Shown here: positions 1 through 10,140 of the stretch, one piece after another
Numbering within the stretch: position 1 is the stretch's first letter
Layout of the letters: each line of letters opens with the position of its first letter
NCBI GenBank assembly: GCA_964035575.1
Contig: OZ037916.1
Coordinates: forward strand, 1,195,831 to 1,259,830
Origin: Rhynchopus sp. YZ270_cl-10
Lineage: Eukaryota > Euglenozoa > Diplonemea > Diplonemida > Diplonemidae
Length of the DNA: 64,000 bases
Direction: 5' to 3'
Notes under the pieces: model-generated
Told to the model about the DNA's origin: nothing
What the model saw: the letters and a program-made list of their open reading frames with translations, nothing else
Database searches by the model: none
Program-made: the position numbers and the translations under genes

Positions 1-150
1 GTTTGAGCGGGAGAGCGTCAAAAATTTGACGTTTTTTGGGAGAGGGTCTGGTAGCCACTGGGTGTGGAGACGCTTCTCCCAGACGCCCTCCCGCGGGAGA
101 GCAATTACAAAACTGTATTTTCGTCCACTTTTGACGCTCTCCCACATCAA
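1..150. repeat. Inverted-repeat (MITE-like) element at the window edge
   Basis: Positions 1-29 and 122-150 are imperfect inverted repeats; both arms carry the core GGGAGAGCGTCAAAA in opposite orientation. The arms enclose about 92 bp that holds further short GGGAGA/TCTCCC palindromes. The size and structure suggest a small foldback or MITE-like element. The left arm starts at the first base of the window, so the true boundary and any target-site duplication cannot be judged. Confidence 0.4.
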
Positions 151-1099
151 ACTGGCCACCGTGTAGAACCTTTTCTTTCGGATGACAGTGTACCAAAGGT
201 ACACTGTCAGCGGGCTGTTGAAATTTCAAGTCAAGCTCTTTTTTTTGTTCACTGCGACAAATACAATGGTGTGTGAGGCTTAGGTTCATCTTATAAACTT
301 CCATTATTTGCTTCGTTCCTCTGCTTTGTTTTTTTAACTTGCGTGATCAATCTCCGGAGGGAGTATCTCATTTTGAAAACTTTTGTTGCATTAGTGTGAC
401 CTGAGGATGAGCTCTCCACTCCTTTCTTTCTCCCCCGTTCCCCCCTTTTTTTATGTTTTTGGTTGAGGTTTGCAATGTTGATTATTCGCATAAGGGTCGC
501 CTCAGTCGTTGACATTTGAATTCGAAAAAAAATACAAAACAAACCACCCCCTTCGCTTTTATCATCCTCAATACACATACCTGCCTATTGCTATTTGCTT
601 TTGTGGTTCGTGCCACAGTGCTGTCTTCCTGTCTCTTGGTTGTGTTCAATCTCTGTCCGCGATTGTGGTCCTCGGCGCAGGGTCCTCCTGTGATTTTTCC
701 TCCTCTTCCTCCTCCTCACTGCGTACAGCTGCGATGCCTGCTCCTTAAGCCCCTCAAGGTGGTTTTGGCTGTCTTTCCCTTCTTCCGTCCCATCCACGTC
801 TTCTCTTACTACCCCACCGGACCTTCCGTCATCCTCCTCCGCACAGGGAGTGGGTTGGTACGGTCAACTTGACCCACGGACCCACGCTAGCTAGCCCTCT
901 GCACAGCACACTTGACCTGATTTGTGCAAAAAACCCTGGAAAAAAAGCCCCCCTTTTTCTTTCTCCAATTCACAACTCTTCACAACATCTGTGTTTTTTT
1001 TTTCATCCAACAAGCCCCACACTACCACAGAAACACATTTACCCACCCCTAATTGCTTTGCTTTCCCCTTTTCCCCTCCCCTCCCCTCCCCCACACCAA
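151..1099. other. Intergenic region with repeat fragment and pyrimidine-rich leader
   Basis: No credible gene is seen. Positions 274-300 hold a copy of the dispersed module C (GAGGCTTAGGTTCATCTTAT...). Positions 198-245 resemble the GGGCTTTGTATTTC repeat found elsewhere in the window. From about 690 onward the sequence becomes strongly pyrimidine-rich on the + strand and ends in a CCCTCCCCTCCC tract just before the start codon at 1100. This would suit a cis- or trans-splice acceptor region. Short open frames here are low-complexity and lack a coding signature. Confidence 0.5.
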
Positions 1100-2965
1100 A
1101 TGGCATCAGAAGAAACATGCTGCGACACAGGCGCCTGCTGCCTTGGTCTTGAGGAAAGCAACAACCTCCGCATCGTTGAACGCGCCTTTCTGCTGCACTT
1201 TGGACGTCTCGGCGGTGATATGGGTGATGAAGAACGCGAGGCTATTTCACGCGAGCGGAAACGCTTTTTTGCACTCCCCGTTGATGGACGGGCCACCGCG
1301 ACCCGCTCCTTTGCCTCCGACGAACGGGTGTACAAGGAGAACAAGCTGGGGCCCACCTTGCTTGACGAGGCAGAGCAGTTCCAGCATGCAGTCAGTGCAC
1401 AATTCGTTGTTGCCGCATATGAAAACAGCGGGGCTGTGTTGGTACGCACCACTGCGAACAACACACTTCAAGTCCTCAAAACAAAGTCACTGCACGGACG
1501 CTGCCTTCGCAGCAGCTTCAACGGCATGGTCGGCGCACAGCTTCACACCGTTTTACTCCCCTGGTCTGGCCACATCGTCTGCTGTGGATATGCAAACACG
1601 CAGTCGGGGTACTCCTTGCGTCTCCCCTTGAAGGTAAAGCTGCCGCTTCTGCAGGCTTACCACACCGCATCCACAGCAGGCAACGTTATCCTCAATACAC
1701 TCATTCCTGCAAAGGAGCGACCCGCATACGCCGCCACCGCGAAACAACGCGGCACCACCTTCTTCAAGAAGGGGTCCCTCCGTGACGCGCTGAACAGCTA
1801 CCTCTCTGGCCTCAGGGTCACCCCTGACGCGGTAGACCTGCTTTCAAACGCTGCGTTGATGTGCATCAAAATCGGGGACGGGAATGAAGCGCTGCAGCAC
1901 TGCAGAAGGGCGCTCTCGATAGAGCCTGGGCACACAAAATGTCAGTACCGGAGCATCCAGGCGTACCACCTGATGGGGTTGAAAGGCGATGCGAATTTGT
2001 GCGCTGCTCGTTTCGTTGAAGCGCACCCCGGGACAAAGGAGGCAAAGGACGCAGAAGAGATGCTGGTCATCACACAAGGGGGCAGGTCTGCTGCCTGCAG
2101 TGCGCTGATGGAAGGGGACGTGGCGGAGTGTCTGAGCAGCTTCCTGACGTTGCCGTCCGCCGCTTCGCTCTGTTCTGCCAGCCAGCAGATCCGCGTTCTC
2201 TATTCTACGCATTTACGACGGATTGATGTGACAAACCTTAGAGTCTTCCCACAGGCGTTTCCACACCACACCTTAACGCATATTTCGTTGGCAAATTGTA
2301 GAGGGGTGGATGACCGTGCGGTTCAGGTGCTTCTTTCGTTGTGTAGAGGGCTTTCTGTGTTGGAAGTGGTTGGCGCACCGCAGATAACAGACAAATCTGT
2401 GCATGAGCTGCTGATACACACACGGCTGCAGAGGCCGTCTGCGGCGCTGCTGCCTGGAATGCCAGAGGGGCAGGCGTCTTTGGGGAACCTACCACCTTTA
2501 CCTGGCATGACCCAGGCAGGGGCCTCTGGTACACAGCCACGACGCCGAGCACGGCACCGCGAAGTTATGTTCCGTGCACCAGTAGAAGACACACCCACCA
2601 CGGCAATGCTCACTTCCGTCTCTCTGTGCCACTGCGACGCAGTGTCTCCTACTGAAGAGCTGGATGCGTTGGGGCTTGCGTTGTCCTTACGCACCACGTG
2701 CCGCCCTGCGGACTATGTGTTCAGCGCTGCAGCAGGCAACCTCTGGATTGTGTCCTCTGCTCACGAAGACGCCTCCAGCGGGAATGTCGACGTAGAAGGG
2801 CGTCTCCTGCACTACCACGCAGCGGTGCTGGCGGAGAAGGGGTTCACGCAAGCCCCAATGGGCGCCTTTGCACTGCAGACAGAACTCCCAGCAGACGAGG
2901 CAAGGGAAATGCTCTCATCGATGGGGCTGCGTGAGAATGTGGCCTTGACGCAGTTGGTTAGGTGA
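1100..2965 (+). CDS. TPR and leucine-rich-repeat protein of unknown function
   Basis: Single-exon gene, 621 residues from the ATG at 1100. An upstream in-frame extension has no ATG and lies in a pyrimidine tract, so it is excluded. The N-terminus has a Cys cluster (CCDTGACC, residues 7-14). Residues about 90-205 form a domain I do not recognise. Residues about 214-315 are tetratricopeptide repeats (motifs such as KKGSLRDALNSYLSGL and NEALQHCRRALSIEPGH). Residues about 370-450 resemble Cys-containing leucine-rich repeats as in F-box/LRR proteins (LTHISLANCRGVDDRAV, LSVLEVVGAPQITDKSV), but no F-box is visible. TPR plus LRR suggests a scaffold or co-chaperone type protein; no enzymatic motif is seen. 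The 3' flank begins with a (GA)n run. Confidence 0.8.
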   Translation: MASEETCCDTGACCLGLEESNNLRIVERAFLLHFGRLGGDMGDEEREAISRERKRFFALPVDGRATATRSFASDERVYKENKLGPTLLDEAEQFQHAVSAQFVVAAYENSGAVLVRTTANNTLQVLKTKSLHGRCLRSSFNGMVGAQLHTVLLPWSGHIVCCGYANTQSGYSLRLPLKVKLPLLQAYHTASTAGNVILNTLIPAKERPAYAATAKQRGTTFFKKGSLRDALNSYLSGLRVTPDAVDLLSNAALMCIKIGDGNEALQHCRRALSIEPGHTKCQYRSIQAYHLMGLKGDANLCAARFVEAHPGTKEAKDAEEMLVITQGGRSAACSALMEGDVAECLSSFLTLPSAASLCSASQQIRVLYSTHLRRIDVTNLRVFPQAFPHHTLTHISLANCRGVDDRAVQVLLSLCRGLSVLEVVGAPQITDKSVHELLIHTRLQRPSAALLPGMPEGQASLGNLPPLPGMTQAGASGTQPRRRARHREVMFRAPVEDTPTTAMLTSVSLCHCDAVSPTEELDALGLALSLRTTCRPADYVFSAAAGNLWIVSSAHEDASSGNVDVEGRLLHYHAAVLAEKGFTQAPMGAFALQTELPADEAREMLSSMGLRENVALTQLVR

Positions 2966-3223
2966 GAGAGAGAGAGAGAGGAGATGGGGAGAGCAGAGAG
3001 ATCCTGGGATAGCAACCAGTTGCGTTTGATAAAAATAAAAGGTAAAGAGCGGAACAGAGCATAGATGCTTGGGGGGTAAGTGAGTTAGAGGGGTCAAAAG
3101 CTACCTGAAGATCCCAGCCCATAAAAAACAGGGGAGGGTCCGCCTTTGTGTCGTGTAAACACAGGGACCCCATAGTGGTTGTGGTACGGTCCTCTCTGAA
3201 ATGGGAGGAGGGGGGTGGAAAAT

Positions 3224-3643
3224 ATGGCTGGGAGCTCTCCGTGCGTGTCTTATCTCTGTCGGAAGATGTGCTCCACTGTTTTTTTCCCCCTTTCGTCGAT
3301 CCCACAGATTGTGTGCATCGTGCTCATCTTCATCTCATGGATTGTGATGATGGCTGGAGTGGCAGCCTACCACGACGAGTCGAACCTTGACAGCAAGGAC
3401 CTGCGTCCCTACTGGTGGGGAGTGTGGTTCGAGTTCTTCCTCCTTGTGCTGAATGTTGTGGCACTGGTGATGGGTGCACGAGAGGTACATTCTTCTTTTC
3501 AGTTTTTTTGTTTTTTTATCGTCGTGCGCACAGCCCTTGCTAAACATTTATCCATTCTCCTCATTTCCCCTCTTTTTTTGGCAGCCCCAGTTTGGCTTTC
3601 TTTTGCCGTTGGTAATTTTTTGCTATTTTTTTTTTTTTTTTGA
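3224..3643 (+). CDS. Small multi-pass membrane protein, gene ends uncertain
   Basis: The best-supported coding part is 3306-3485. It is GC-rich like its neighbours and encodes two hydrophobic helices (IVCIVLIFISWIVMMAG and FEFFLLVLNVVALVMG) around a polar loop with YWWGVWF. The frame is open back to an ATG at 3224 in a favourable context. From 3486 the sequence turns AT-rich and begins GTACAT, so an intron probably runs from 3486 to an acceptor near 3581. Without splicing the frame ends at 3643 in a poly-Phe run. With splicing, the tail might reach about 3795, only about 30 bp before the next gene. An acceptor-like CCACAG at 3300-3305 means an earlier exon is also possible. I do not recognise the family. 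Confidence 0.4.
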   Translation: MAGSSPCVSYLCRKMCSTVFFPLSSIPQIVCIVLIFISWIVMMAGVAAYHDESNLDSKDLRPYWWGVWFEFFLLVLNVVALVMGAREVHSSFQFFCFFIVVRTALAKHLSILLISPLFLAAPVWLSFAVGNFLLFFFFF

Positions 3644-3824
3644 AATAAAGTTCTCATGCACCCCTCTTTCTTCCTCCATCCTCAGCCTCATCCTCCTCCC
3701 GTCTTCCCTCGACCAACACATTTTCCACAGAAAACTCTCCAAGAGGCGTTCTGCCCATCGTTATCTCAAAAGTCCTCTATTTTAGAACAGTTTTGAACAG
3801 ACAAGAAGACCCCACAAAATCACA

Positions 3825-5697
3825 ATGGCACAGGGAGACCGTCAGGCGCAGGCCTACAGCAACTGGGGAGCGCAGCAGCAGCAGCAGGGATACAGGTACA
3901 ATACAATTTTGGTTTTTCACCTCCCTCCGCCACACACCCACACACACCCCATTGGGGCCGTATTCTGCGCAAGAATTACCTATAAGTTATCAAACCACCC
4001 CCACCCCCTTTCCGCTAACTCAAACAAACCCCATTCCCACAGCCCGGAGGTGTACCCAAGCGGCTGGGAGGGATACAGCGAGCAGGGGTACCAGCAGGCG
4101 TCGTATGGGCAGGCACCTATGAGCCGTGAAGGTATGTGCGTAGGTTTCCCTTCTCCTCCCCCTGCTCTTTCTTTCTCCCCGCATGGCTGATGTCGAACAC
4201 ACTCCCCGCAGGTTGGACCGGACGGCGTGAGGAGCAGCGCATGGGTGGGGGCTACCAGATGGGCGGTGGCTACTTCGGGGGGAACGCGTACGGCGGGTAC
4301 CCAGACTACCAGCAGCAGGCAGCACCGCAGGGGCACTACATGCCACCCCCGCCCGCATCTCACTACCACCACCAGCAGGCGCAGATGGGCCAGATGGGAC
4401 ACCACATGCAGCAGCCCCCGCAGCAGCAGAAGAAGACCGTCCGCAAGCTTGAAGACGAGTATGTGGGGTGCAGGGTACTTAGAAAAACCTTTTTAAAAAC
4501 CGGGTAACCCGGTGTTTGCACACGGCCAGCTGTATGTTGCCCTCTGGGAGGGCAACATACGGCTGGCCGTTGGAGGAGGTTCAGGAAGCGATTGCAGGAG
4601 TGTCCATATCTTGCACTTTGTTGCTGTCACGAGAGGGCTTTGTATTTCCAGTCAAAATTTGTTTTCTTAATTGTTCAAAATATGAAACCGCCACAACCCA
4701 CCACCACAGAATGCGCGACTTCTTCGCAACGCGTCTCCTCAAACATGCGTACAGGAAGTACCTCACCACCAGCAGAGACCAGCCCAAGCAGATCAACCCT
4801 GAGTTCGAGACGCTCGACGTGAGGGTGTGTACTCACACTTCCCCCCGCCTCTCTCACTACCCCATTCTTACCACCACCACCACCACCACAGGCATGCGTG
4901 GCAGACTACTCGAAAATGATTGACTCGCTTGTCCAGGACTCGGCAGCGTCGAAGGAGGTCAGCTTCAGCGAGCTCAGCACAAAGTGCGAGGAGTTCTCCC
5001 GGAAATACGAGGAGGTATGTTACCACCACAGCATCACCATGCTTCCCCATAGGGACTCACACAACACCCCACCCCCCCTCCACAGTACTGCAGCTGGGTG
5101 AGCGCACGCAAGCTGAGAGACGACTTCCAGACCAAGCTTGAGGAGCGCAACCAGCCCGCCGTGCAGTGGAAGGACGAGGAGAAGGGCAAGGGCCGCAAGG
5201 GCGTGAAGGGTGGCGACAGAACCGAGCAGAAGCCTGGTGCCCGCGGTGAGGGGGAGAAGGGCGCTAAGGGGGGCAAGCGCGAAGGGGGCAAAGGAGGGAA
5301 GAAGGGGGACAAGGGGGCGAAGGAGGGCAAGGGCGTGCAGCTGGAGGTGGTGCTGAATGTTGGAGGGAGCAAGCGGAAGCAGGCGAAGCACAACAAGGAG
5401 CAGGAGAAGAAGGCACGTGAACAGGCAAAGATCGATGCCGAGGCCAAGGCCAAGGCGGACGCTGAGGCTGCTGAGGCACAGGCAATTGCCGACGCTGAGG
5501 CCGAAGCACAGGCACAGGCAGATGCCGAGGCAGCTGAGGCTGCCGCAGCTGAAGCAGGTGAGCAGGCAGAGGAGACCGAGACCCCAGCAGAAGAGGCGGA
5601 ACCTACAGCAGAAGCTGACGAGACAGCAGAGGCTGCTGAGGCAACCGAGGCCACCGAGGAGCCCGAAGCGCAACCCGAAGCGCAAGAGGAACAGTAG
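3825..5697 (+). CDS. Six-exon protein with prion-like N-terminus and Lys/Gly-Ala/Glu C-terminus
   Basis: Exons I infer: 3825-3895, 4043-4131, 4212-4458, 4710-4818, 4892-5014 and 5086-5697, giving 416 residues. All phases agree, and donors are GTACAA, GTATGT or GTGAGG. For intron 4, GTGTGT at 4825 is an alternative that adds two residues. Residues about 1-135 are rich in Gln, Gly, Tyr and Met with repeated GGGY-like motifs, a prion-like composition common in RNA-binding proteins. Residues about 136-235 form a charged helical core (MRDFFATRLLKHAYRKYL ... FSRKYEEYCSWVSARKL) that I cannot assign. The remainder is a Lys/Gly-rich segment followed by a long Ala/Glu-rich, coiled-coil-like tail. Introns 1 and 3 are unusually long and carry repeats. 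No function is proposed. Confidence 0.75.
3944..4000 (+). repeat. Short dispersed element E inside an intron
   Basis: Within the first intron of the preceding gene entry lies a CA-rich flank, then TTGGGGCCGTATTCTGCGCA, AGAATTACC and ATAAGTTATCAAAC, then more CA-rich sequence. The same block occurs in inverse orientation at 49168-49225 and, interrupted by extra sequence, at 23194-23305 in another gene's intron. Confidence 0.6.
4522..4570. repeat. 23-bp-stem palindrome in an intron
   Basis: Positions 4522-4544 and 4548-4570 are inverted repeats of 23 nt with one mismatch around a 3-nt loop. The palindrome lies in the 251-nt intron 4459-4709. That intron also holds a small palindrome (ACCGGGTAACCCGGT, near 4497-4511) and a GAGAGGGCTTTGTATTTC repeat at 4631-4648. 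The intron therefore looks like the insertion site of one or more small mobile elements. Confidence 0.65.
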
Positions 5698-6214
5698 ATT
5701 TTCTCAAAATGAAGAAAAAAAAAATTCTTTTTTAGTATCCTAACAGGGTTGTGTGAAGGCAGAGATCCATGTGATTGTTGATACAAAGAGAAGGAGCTAT
5801 TTGTTGTCAACAAAAGACGACAAAAAATATGAAAAAAAATATGTTCAAGAAGAAGAAAAAAGTGAGCAAAAAAAGGGAGGAATATTAAGGAAGAGTAGTG
5901 GGAGGGGGTGGGGAAATCATCATGAAAAGGAAAAAATATATTTTGAAAAACGCGACAGCAAAAAAAAAAAAGAAAAATAAAAAAATGGGGAATTTTGATC
6001 CCCCCTCGAAAATCTAGCATTTTTCTTTATAAGATATTGTGTGATTAATTGTGTGCTATTTTTTGTTGTTGTGTCGGGCCCCTGTCACTAGATCTTTTTA
6101 TCCTTGTAAAAAAAAATAACCCAAAAAATTAAAAACACCTCTAAAAGCGGGCAACAAGGCGGTGGAGAGAGAAGGGTGATGAGAGAACGAGATAATCGTA
6201 TTAATCCTTTCTTC

Positions 6215-6320
6215 TACACGGTGGTCTGACGAACCCTATTTGGGGTGCCCCGCGGGGTACACAACGGGGTACCCCCCTACGAACGTACCCTGAGGGTTCG
6301 TTCGTACGGGCCACCGTGTA
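6215..6320. repeat. Foldback element, about 106 bp
   Basis: TACACGGTGG at 6215-6224 is matched by its reverse complement CCACCGTGTA at 6311-6320. Inside, GAACCCT (6231) pairs with AGGGTTC (6293), and there is a GC-rich centre of GGGGTACC/GGTACCCC palindromes. The string GGCCACCGTGTA also occurs next to the window-edge element near 154-165, suggesting a family. Confidence 0.45.
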
Positions 6321-6567
6321 CCTTCCTAGGTGCGTGGCGACACCTCTCCACTAACGTGAGTCTTTCTTAAGACGACTAAGCAATTACTGACTTAGGTTCA
6401 TCTTATAAACTTCATTTTTTAATGTGTTTGCATGTATCAAATGCACTGGGCACGAACAACGGGACGTTGTGAAGGGAATTCATTGATTTATTTCCCTGGT
6501 TTTCCCCGTAAAACCTCAATTCCCCTGCCCTTTACTGGACTAATCACTCACATCCCCCCATTTTTAG

Positions 6568-6863
6568 ATGTGTGTGCACGAGAGTGCACATGCATCTTTC
6601 AAGTTTTCTTTATTCAGTCATCATTTAAACCCCCACAAACCAAAAACCTCTCACGTGTGTGTGTCCTATCAACAAAGACCAGTACTCCCCCACCCCCCAG
6701 TCCTTCCCCATCCTCATGAAAAAGGCAGCCCCCGTTTTTGATCCAGGTTTTGTTTGGCCCGCGGAGAAAAACCAGTGCCTGCGTCCGCCGATGAACGGTG
6801 AGGCGTTTGTACTTTGGTTATAAGGTGACTGAGCACGAGAGGCTTAGGGTCATCTTATAAACT
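6568..6863 (+). repeat. A-B-C dispersed element, most complete copy
   Basis: This stretch shows three modules in the order found repeatedly in the window. Module A is GTGTGCACGAGAGTGCAC with a CTTTCAAGTTTTCTTT tail. Module B is CCGCGGAGAAAAACCAGTGC followed by CTGCGTCC and GAGGCGTTTG. Module C is GGTGACTGAGCACGAGAGGC followed by TTAGGGTCATCTTATAAACT. Other copies are degenerate or partial. No open reading frame spans the unit. It resembles a non-coding mobile repeat of about 300 bp. Confidence 0.55.
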
Positions 6864-7210
6864 TTTTTTTGTTTGTTTTCTGTGCTCTCATTTGGGAGGT
6901 TTGGTCACAAAACGGTGATACTGCCTTTTTCCACTTCATGTCATTTATGGTTATTGTGTCAGACGAAATGATGTATTTTCCTTTGGGGTGATTTTTAGCA
7001 AAAGTTTTGGTGACCTTAGTCCGATAGGCTCGGGACCCCATCCCAACTTTTCCTTTTTTTTGAACCCTTTTGGTATAAACAAAAGTAGCCCCACACACAG
7101 CTCTGCAGTCTGTGAACGTTTTTATTGCCCTTTTTTTAGGCGATACTTGGTTGCACAGAACCTGTCTCAGACATGGTGGTTTTTTTTTTTGTCTCGATAT
7201 TAAAAAGACA

Positions 7211-7280
7211 GTGGAGATTGCACAACTGTGGCAACACAACCGAGGCAACTACACTACTCCAACAATTTATCAAAAAAAAA
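7211..7280 (+). repeat. D1 repeat with A-rich tail
   Basis: The unit begins GTGGAGATTGCACAACTGTG and continues GCAACACAACCGAGGCAACT, ending in a run of A. Copies with the same layout occur at 10062-10140 and 16243-16308, and a divergent one at 16874-16918. The A-rich 3' end is SINE-like. Confidence 0.6.
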
Positions 7281-8267
7281 TGAGAGATTTTGGGAAGGAA
7301 AGAAACATGGGGTACTTAAGAGAGGGACCAGTATTTTTTTTTTAAAGTGAACATAGTAACGGTAGTAACCGATAGGAAAAAAAAAAAGAAATCTTTTTTT
7401 TTTTGTTTTTCTCTTCCCAAGTCACAGATGTGTAAGTGGAGAAGAATCAAAAACTTGAAGGATGTATTGCTCAAAAAAATTAGTAAAAAAAAAGGGCCCG
7501 AAAAGTTGTTCTCAAAGAGAATTTTGAGACAATAATAGTAGGAGAAAACAACATAAAAAAAAAAAGTGAGGAAGGAAAATAAGTACAGATATAAAAAAAT
7601 AGCCGAGTTCATCAGAAAAAAACAAATACGACAGAATAAAAAATGGTAAAAAAAAAATCTATATTTTTGAAATTCATTGGCCCTTCGGGCGACTGTGTGC
7701 CCAGAACCGTTAAGCAACAGCAGGTCTCCCCACGAACAAGCGTTTTTTTTAAATAGTCGTATCTGGATGGAGCACCCCCGTTCCGAAGAGGAATGCAGCC
7801 ACCTCTGAGGCAGGTCTCACCACGTATTTCCACCTGCGATAGCCGCGACTCTCAGTGTTACCCTGCATCCTGCCTTACTAGGAAGACATCTGTACATTAT
7901 CAAATTCACTTTTTTTTTTTTGTGTGTGTACCCCCCCCCCCCCCCCCTGCGGAAGTATCCCCCACCACCCTAATTTTTTCCCCTCACACTTAACACACTT
8001 CACCCCCCCCCCCCCCCTCCCCACTCAGGTGGTTCTTCTTTCCACAACACACTTACACACACACACTCTCTCCCCTTTCCTTTTTTTCAAACTCCCTTCT
8101 CCTTCTCCTTCTCCTTCCCTTTCCCCTTTCCCCCCGCAAACAAACACTTTCTTATAGTCTTCGTTTGGGGACCGACCCTCTTTCTTTCTTGTTAAAAAAC
8201 CCCAAAAAAAGCAACAATACTCTTCGCCCCCGCCTCCACCTCTTCCCAACCCCCCCCTCTCCCGCCG

Positions 8268-9197
8268 ATGGGAAGGAAGACCATGAACAGCGTCAAGCTC
8301 TCCCTCGAGGGTGTTGTGTTTCATGCGATCAACCTCGTTGGCGACTGCTGGACTCTTGCCGCAAGAGACGTTGCCACTCCGTACGCACAGTGCGCTCATG
8401 GAATCGATGAGCGTGGCCTTCCACAGACCCTCCGCAACGTCTGCGTCAGCAGCAAGACCCTTCAGGGGAGCGGCTTCACCCTCACCCCTGGCGCCTCATT
8501 CTCATGCGAAAGAGCGACTATCATCTACGAATCGAGCACTCTGGACTGCACAATCATCTCTGTGAAGCGGATCGACGCGAGGTGGGCCGACGGCACCCCT
8601 ATTGCGCCTGACTGCAGCGCTGCGGGCGAGGAAATGCGTCCCTGCGTACACAACGACTGGGACGACGTCCGCACCAGAAAGGGCTTCAAGACCCTCCGCT
8701 GCCGCGTCTGCCAGGGCCGCTGGAAGGTGCGCAACACGACCCCACGCTGCCTCGCCTTCCTCCACGACAACTGCAACGACCTCGACTGCGAGGGCATCCA
8801 CGTCCGCCGCAAGAAGTCCCCCCAGACGGACTCCGCCGACCACACACCCTCTGCACGCGCCTCTATCTCGCAGTCCTCCGAAGTCGTCTCCTGCGCAAGC
8901 GACCTCCCCTCCACCGACGTCAGCGATCTCTGCGACGAAGACCTCTGTGCAGGCCTCCGCGTCATCCTCTCAGAGCTCTCCGCCGACGGCACCGACTGCG
9001 AAGAGGCAGACCCAGCAGACTCCTTCGCATCGCTCTGGGCGCTCACCCCAGCGCGGTCGGAGACCAGCGAGAACCTCCCCGTCTACGTCGCCCCGTACCC
9101 ACCCATGGCGCATCTGATGGACCCCGTGTACTCCCGCCCGCCAAGCTGCATTGTGAACTGCTGGCTCGGAGCAGAGCAGGAGATCCAGCAGCCTTGA
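8268..9197 (+). CDS. CCCH-type zinc-finger protein
   Basis: Single-exon gene of 309 residues; the ATG at 8268 follows a pyrimidine-rich leader, and a second ATG at 8283 is an alternative start. Residues about 125-185 hold a distinctive block: WDDVRTRKGFKTLRCRVC, then a Trp, then a C-x7-C-x4-C-x3-H array (RCLAFLHDNCNDLDCEGIH). From family knowledge, a CxxC plus CCCH arrangement after a WDxVR motif resembles CCCH zinc-finger proteins I recall in trypanosomatids, often RNA-associated regulators. The N-terminal 120 residues are not recognised, and the C-terminal third is Ser/Asp-rich and probably disordered. The gene is isolated between two repeat-rich spacers. An RNA-binding regulatory role is inference. 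Confidence 0.8.
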   Translation: MGRKTMNSVKLSLEGVVFHAINLVGDCWTLAARDVATPYAQCAHGIDERGLPQTLRNVCVSSKTLQGSGFTLTPGASFSCERATIIYESSTLDCTIISVKRIDARWADGTPIAPDCSAAGEEMRPCVHNDWDDVRTRKGFKTLRCRVCQGRWKVRNTTPRCLAFLHDNCNDLDCEGIHVRRKKSPQTDSADHTPSARASISQSSEVVSCASDLPSTDVSDLCDEDLCAGLRVILSELSADGTDCEEADPADSFASLWALTPARSETSENLPVYVAPYPPMAHLMDPVYSRPPSCIVNCWLGAEQEIQQP

Positions 9198-10061
9198 TTT
9201 TTTTGAATTTTGTTTGGGGGAAAAAAAAATGGGGGATGAGGAGGAGGATGGTAGCTAACCCTGGATTAGTTCCCCTTTTGATATCTCATTTTTTTGACTG
9301 AGTTTTTTGGAGAAAAAAGGTGGGGAGGGAGGAGTTTTGAGGGGGTAGAATGAAAAGGAAATACACAAAAGTTTTGCATTTTTTTTATTCCTCCAAAAAA
9401 AAAAAAAAATGCGCCGATTTTCGTGAAGACGAAAAAAAAAAAAAACGCTTTTGTGTATTTGTGTGAAGAGGGACAAAAACAACTTCCAAAAAACATTTTT
9501 TACCCCAATATCTTCATTCTTCCTTTCTCTCTCTCTCTCTCTCCCCCAGTTTTCTCTTCTTATTAGATGGTTAGAATCATACGGTAAAACGGGGTTGGTT
9601 ATTTTTTGTACTTTTATAACCCTTTTGTATTCTTGATGCTTTAGGTCTCTTTGCTTCTCTTTGTGATTTCCCCCCCCTTTTTTTTTTTGAATTTTATTTG
9701 TCCTGATTGCCGGGTTATTGTTTTTATTATTATTGTGGTTTCATCCGGATGGCTGTGCATCGTACAGTGTCAGTCAGAGGTGTGGCCTGCGTCAAACAAA
9801 CTACCTTTATTCATCTTATCTGTAGCAGGTTTTTTTTTGCATCTTGACTTTTGAATGTGAATCCTAATCACTCCTAAAGGTCTTCCCCCCCCTGCATCTA
9901 CCTGATTTCTCTTTTCCCCTTCCCAAAGCGTCCGCCGATGTGGTGAGGCGTTTTTTTTTTTTTTTGTACTTTCGTTACTAACACTTGATTGAACTCTTTT
10001 TACACGCTCCTTTGTAATATTTACCCAGTTTTTGGTGTGATATGTCAACACAAAAAGAAAA

Positions 10062-10140
10062 GTGGAGATTTGCACAAACTGTGGCAACACAACCCGAGGC
10101 AACTACACTGCTCCAAACAAATTTATCAAAAAGAAGAAAG
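10062..10140 (+). repeat. D1 repeat copy
   Basis: Starts GTGGAGATTTGCACAAACTG, then GGCAACACAACCCGAGGCAA, and ends in CAAAAAGAAGAAAG. It matches the copy at 7211-7280 over its length, with small insertions. Confidence 0.55.

Larger units (their letters stand above)
5698..8267. other. Gene-poor spacer with dispersed repeats
   Basis: AT-rich spacer without a credible gene. It holds a foldback (6215-6320), module C copies at 6371-6412 and 6821-6863, modules A (about 6568-6615) and B (about 6757-6817) of the A-B-C element, and a D1 repeat (7211-7280). The 3' end (7920-8267) is a long pyrimidine-rich region with C-runs leading to the start codon at 8268. Open frames here are made of poly-T/poly-A translations and are not considered genes. 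Confidence 0.6.

Noticed and set aside
516-872. 118-codon + strand open frame before the TPR-LRR gene
   Set aside because: Hydrophobic and proline-rich translation of a pyrimidine tract; no domain or coding signature.
5034-6020. 328-codon - strand open frame
   Set aside because: Antisense of the Lys/Gly and Ala/Glu-rich exon plus AT-rich flank; translation is Ser/Ala/Cys low complexity.
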